From Pontibacter ramchanderi (GTDB taxonomy: Bacteria; Bacteroidota; Bacteroidia; Cytophagales; Hymenobacteraceae): 64,000 nt of DNA. Shown in pieces: positions 60,967 to 64,000 of this stretch (positions are counted from its first letter, which is position 1; each line of letters opens with the position of its first letter). Under the pieces are notes generated by a model that worked only from the letters and a program-made list of their open reading frames with translations, was not told the DNA's origin and did no database searches. The translations under genes and the position numbers were made by a program. The DNA lies in assembly GCF_002846395.1 (NCBI RefSeq), contig NZ_PJMU01000001.1, positions 868,001-932,000 of the forward strand, given 5' to 3'.

Positions 60967-62313
60967 ATGAAATCTAATGCAAAAACCTGGCACTGGTCGC
61001 CTCTTCTGCTGCTAGCTTTTCTCTTTTCGTTCACGGCAGCCTTGGCACAGGAGCGCCAGAAAGTGTTCATCATGGAGATCAGCTCGGAGATCGACCCGCG
61101 CACTAACCGCTATACCCAACTGGCCCTGGAGGAGGCAACCCGTGTAGAGGCCGACCACGTGCTGCTGAAGCTCAACACCTACGGCGGTGCCGTGAACGAC
61201 GCCGACGCCATCCGCCTGCGCCTGCTCGAATACCCAAAGCCAGTCTATGTGTTCATCGACAAAAACGCCGCCTCTGCCGGCGCCCTCATCTCCATCGCCT
61301 GCGACAGCATTTACATGGCGCCCGGTGCCAATATTGGGGCGGCCACGGTGGTGGGTGCCGACGGACAGGCTGCTCCCGGTAAGTATCAGAGCTACATGCG
61401 TTCCATCATGCGCTCCACCGCTGAGGCCAACGGACGCAACCCCCGACTGGCCGAAGCCATGGTTGACGCTGCCGTGGACAGCACCCTGTCCGCAGACCAG
61501 GTGCTGACCCTTACCACCTCCGAGGCCATCCAGCACGGCTTCTGCGAAGGCCAGGCCAACAACATCGACGAAGTGCTGCAGAAGCTCAACTTGCAGGATG
61601 CCGAGATCGTGCGCTACGAGCTAAGCACGACAAACAAGGTTATTTCCTTTTTCCTGAATCCCGTTATCAGCGGCATTCTCATCCTGATCATCATCGGGGG
61701 CCTTTGGTTTGAGCTTCAGACCCCGGGCGTGGGTTTTCCGCTCATCGCAGCCATTGTGGCTGGTGTGCTATACCTCACGCCCTTTTACCTAAACGGACTG
61801 GCCGAGCACTGGGAGGTACTGCTGTTTATAGTCGGGCTAGTGCTGATTGGGCTGGAGGTGTTCGTGGTGCCGGGCTTTGGCATAACAGGTATAAGCGGTA
61901 TTACGCTCGTGTTCCTGTCACTGCTACTGATCATGGTCAACAACCAGGCCTTTGACTTTACGTTTGTGTCGTCTGAGCGCCTGATGGAAAGCCTCGTCTC
62001 AGTTTTGCTCGGCATGATCAGCGCCGTGATTATTGTAGCCCTGACCTGGAACCGGGTACTGGGTAGCCGCGCCCTGCAGCGGGTGACACTTGCCAACACC
62101 TTCAACAGCAAAGAAGGCTACCGCTCCAGCAACTCGGCCGAGCACCTGATCGGCAAAACAGGTATAGCCTTTACCCGCATGGCTCCCAGCGGCCGCGTGA
62201 TGATCGACGACAACATGTACGACGCACAGGCCCGCGACGGCTTTATCGAGAAAGGCGATATGGTGCAGGTAATCGACCAAAGCACCTTTGCGCTGCGTGT
62301 AAAGAAAGTTTAG
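60967..62313 (+). CDS. NfeD family membrane serine protease (long form)
   Basis: A 448-residue long-form NfeD. A signal peptide (LLLAFLFSFTAALA) leads into a ClpP-like protease domain with DKNAASAGALIS (nucleophile Ser, about residue 104) and a Lys in KYQSYMRSIMR (about 139). Four to five membrane helices (220-370) follow, then a C-terminal OB-fold (GKTGIAFTRMAPSGRVMID, about 400). Relatives cleave stomatin (slipin) C-termini. No stomatin gene is adjacent in this window. Single gene. Confidence 0.88.
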   Translation: MKSNAKTWHWSPLLLLAFLFSFTAALAQERQKVFIMEISSEIDPRTNRYTQLALEEATRVEADHVLLKLNTYGGAVNDADAIRLRLLEYPKPVYVFIDKNAASAGALISIACDSIYMAPGANIGAATVVGADGQAAPGKYQSYMRSIMRSTAEANGRNPRLAEAMVDAAVDSTLSADQVLTLTTSEAIQHGFCEGQANNIDEVLQKLNLQDAEIVRYELSTTNKVISFFLNPVISGILILIIIGGLWFELQTPGVGFPLIAAIVAGVLYLTPFYLNGLAEHWEVLLFIVGLVLIGLEVFVVPGFGITGISGITLVFLSLLLIMVNNQAFDFTFVSSERLMESLVSVLLGMISAVIIVALTWNRVLGSRALQRVTLANTFNSKEGYRSSNSAEHLIGKTGIAFTRMAPSGRVMIDDNMYDAQARDGFIEKGDMVQVIDQSTFALRVKKV

Positions 62314-62446
62314 GAGTTAGTGAGTTGAGGAGTTTAAGAGGCTTGAGAAATGGGCAGATCAGAATGCTGGATTATCCCTCTCCCGCCATGCAACCCTTTG
62401 CGCGCTACAGGGGTCTTGCAGCTATAGACTCTTACCAATTTACTAC

Positions 62447-62782
62447 ATGAGAAAACTCTCCCTATACCTTATGGCTCCTCTGGTGCTGATGTTAACCTCC
62501 TTCTCCTGTGACAAGGACGATGACCTGGAAGTACTGGAAGCAACCGCCACCCTGATGTGGACAGGCGATTACGCCGTGGATGGCTGTGGCTTTAGCATCT
62601 ATTTAAACGACCAATATTATAAGCCTGATAATGAAAGGGTAATAGGAGAAGAATTCAAGCAAAATGAATCGTATACTGTTCGCATCAAGTATACCCTGCC
62701 CCCCAAACCCATGGAGTGTACCTGCGGCTGGGGAGTGCATAAAAGAAGCGCCATACGCCTGCTTTCCGTTAAAGAAGCCTAG
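62447..62782 (+). CDS. Small Cys-containing lipoprotein (paralogue 1)
   Basis: A 111-residue lipoprotein. The signal ends MLTSFSC (lipidation near residue 21), followed by the acidic KDDDLEVLE. The mature domain has VDGCGFSIYLNDQYYKPDN and CTCGWGV, with three further cysteines that could form a disulfide. It is a paralogue of the next gene and probably shares its transcript (31-base gap). Function unknown. Confidence 0.7.
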   Translation: MRKLSLYLMAPLVLMLTSFSCDKDDDLEVLEATATLMWTGDYAVDGCGFSIYLNDQYYKPDNERVIGEEFKQNESYTVRIKYTLPPKPMECTCGWGVHKRSAIRLLSVKEA

Positions 62783-62813
62783 CCAGATACCAATTCAAGA
62801 CAAACTTATACCT

Positions 62814-63158
62814 ATGAAAAACCTGCTTTACACAACTATCCTGATCCTGATGAGCACACTGGCCTTTTCAGGCTGCCAGAACAATGCGGACAGTAATGAA
62901 GAAACCGCTGAGGCGACCCTGATTTGGTCAGGTGAGTACATGGTGGACGGCTGCGGCTTTGAAGTGGAGATAGACGGCAAGCGCTTCAAACCGGAAAACG
63001 AAAACGAGATCGACGCCGCATTCAAGGTAGAAGGCGAACTGCCCGTCATCATCACCTACGAAAAACTGGGCCGCCAACTCGACATCCGCTGCGGGCTGTC
63101 CACGCAAAGCAGAGCCATGGATGCCATCCGGATCATAACCGTTAAGAAGCGAACCTAG
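62814..63158 (+). CDS. Small Cys-containing lipoprotein (paralogue 2)
   Basis: From ATG 62814 the product is 114 residues; the longer frame to 62664 runs through the previous gene. The signal ends STLAFSGC (about residue 19). The mature part YMVDGCGFEVEIDGKRFKPE aligns directly with paralogue 1 (DGCGF...KP.N/E), and a second Cys lies in LDIRCGLS. The two genes arose by tandem duplication. Function unknown. Confidence 0.7.
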   Translation: MKNLLYTTILILMSTLAFSGCQNNADSNEETAEATLIWSGEYMVDGCGFEVEIDGKRFKPENENEIDAAFKVEGELPVIITYEKLGRQLDIRCGLSTQSRAMDAIRIITVKKRT

Positions 63159-63263
63159 GCGACTACCTGGCTTTTTGCAACTGGCTGCTGCAATACTCGC
63201 CTCTCTTGCGTAACTTGCGAGGGCCTGCCACTGCACGGCCGGCCACCGTAAACCGTCTGCCCT

Positions 63264-63998
63264 ATGCAAATTCTCGGCATTATACCTGCCCGCTACGCCT
63301 CCACCCGTTTCCCCGGAAAACCGCTTGTCGACATCAACGGCAAAAGCATGATTCAGCGGGTATACGAACAGGCCTCTTCTTCTGGTTTAACCGATGTTAT
63401 TGTAGCCACTGATGATCAGCGCATTCTGGAGCATGTACACGGCTTCGGCGGCAGGGCAGTGATGACCGCTGCGCACCACCAGAGCGGCACCGACCGCTGC
63501 TTCGAGGCTTATCAGTTGCACGACCAGCCCTTCGATTATGTGATCAATATTCAGGGCGATGAGCCCTTCATCAAACCGGAGCAGATCGACCTGGTTGCCA
63601 CCTGCTTCAACAACCCACAGACGCAACTGGCAACCTTGATCAAGAAGATCAGCACACCGGAGGAGCTCTTCAATGTCAATGCGCCCAAAGTAGTGGTAAA
63701 TAACCACGGGGAAGCCCTGTACTTCAGCCGCCAGCCAATCCCCTACTGCCGCAACGTCCCCAACGACATCTGGCACAAGCAGCACACCTACTACAAGCAC
63801 ATCGGCATATACGGCTATCGCACCGACATCCTGGAACAGATCACGCAGTTGCCGCCGTCCAGCCTCGAACTGGCCGAGTCGCTGGAGCAGTTGCGTTGGC
63901 TCGAAAACGGCTACCGCATCACCACTGCCATCACCGAATACGAAACCATCGGCATCGACACACCGGAAGACCTGGAGAGAATTGGTTTTAATGTATAA
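63264..63998 (+). CDS. kdsB: 3-deoxy-manno-octulosonate cytidylyltransferase
   Basis: A 244-residue CMP-Kdo synthetase, complete up to TAA two bases from the window end. It opens IIPARYASTRFPGKPL (nucleotide-binding), has YVINIQGDEPFI (Mg-binding Asp, about residue 98) and the C-terminal ETIGIDTPEDLE. It activates Kdo for lipid A core assembly, so the organism makes lipopolysaccharide. Confidence 0.95.
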   Translation: MQILGIIPARYASTRFPGKPLVDINGKSMIQRVYEQASSSGLTDVIVATDDQRILEHVHGFGGRAVMTAAHHQSGTDRCFEAYQLHDQPFDYVINIQGDEPFIKPEQIDLVATCFNNPQTQLATLIKKISTPEELFNVNAPKVVVNNHGEALYFSRQPIPYCRNVPNDIWHKQHTYYKHIGIYGYRTDILEQITQLPPSSLELAESLEQLRWLENGYRITTAITEYETIGIDTPEDLERIGFNV

Positions 63999-64000
63999 TG

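Overview
The window is about 64 kb of chromosome from a Bacteroidota bacterium, most likely order Cytophagales, family Hymenobacteraceae (Pontibacter-like). Several things point there. The promoters show the Bacteroidota -7 box TAnnTTTG. Gene orders typical of the phylum are present (yceD-rpmF-plsX-fabH, efp-accB-accC, DUF4290-murA). Families largely confined to or common in the phylum occur (DUF4290, DUF4905, DUF6340-like, DUF3109, TIGR02757). MurA carries Asp in place of the usual catalytic Cys. Genus and species are inference. Most of the window is ordinary housekeeping chromosome, densely packed and mostly of balanced base composition. I see no rRNA, prophage, insertion sequence or CRISPR array.

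Layout. 1-8.2 kb: end of alanine dehydrogenase, an LtaS-like membrane sulfatase, an orphan HsdR-N domain protein, AMP nucleosidase, an amidohydrolase lipoprotein, an Atg22/UMF1-type MFS transporter and a TPR-like protein of unknown function. 8.2-13.6 kb: an accessory-looking block of small Thr-rich peptide gene, oligopeptide-type binding protein, two permeases and a second small peptide gene. 13.6-22.6 kb: rlmH, tRNA-Ser, asparaginase, TatD, two envelope glycan operons (deacetylase plus GT2; YbhN-like flippase plus GT2) and a GAF-PP2C phosphatase. 22.6-30.6 kb: ruvC, the Mla lipid transport operon, HIT, greA with a structured leader, a PGDH-like dehydrogenase, mgtE and rsmA. 30.8-40.8 kb: pepA, pdxA, the fatty-acid block yceD-rpmF-plsX-fabH, a PAS/CZB pair and efp-accB-accC. 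40.9-57 kb: DUF6340-like, DUF3109, a Sel1/ankyrin protein, pcrA, DUF4290-murA, a THUMP methyltransferase, murB, lipoproteins, mutS2, and a YhcH-family gene overlapping a predicted outer-membrane protein gene. 57-64 kb: serine hydrolase, TIGR02757, LysM-DPBB, DUF4905, NfeD, two paralogous lipoproteins and kdsB.

Best candidates for something undescribed. (1) The 6.7-13.6 kb block: the TPR-like protein gene is divergent from two small peptide genes that flank an oligopeptide-importer operon. Both peptide genes carry the same pair of GTTACCTTTT boxes at nearly identical distances upstream. The layout recalls peptide-pheromone systems of the RRNPP type, which I do not know to be described in Bacteroidota. 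(2) A highly iterated GGTATA/TATACC motif throughout the window, in all reading frames and both strands, at roughly an order of magnitude above chance in the stretch I counted; it appears to dictate use of the rare codons ATA and AGG. (3) A structured leader RNA with its own promoter and terminator directly upstream of greA, reminiscent of E. coli GraL. (4) Intergenic low-complexity elements made of a C-free arm and a G-free arm.

All function calls come from reading translated sequences. No database search was run. Small-gene calls and the system-level interpretations are inference.
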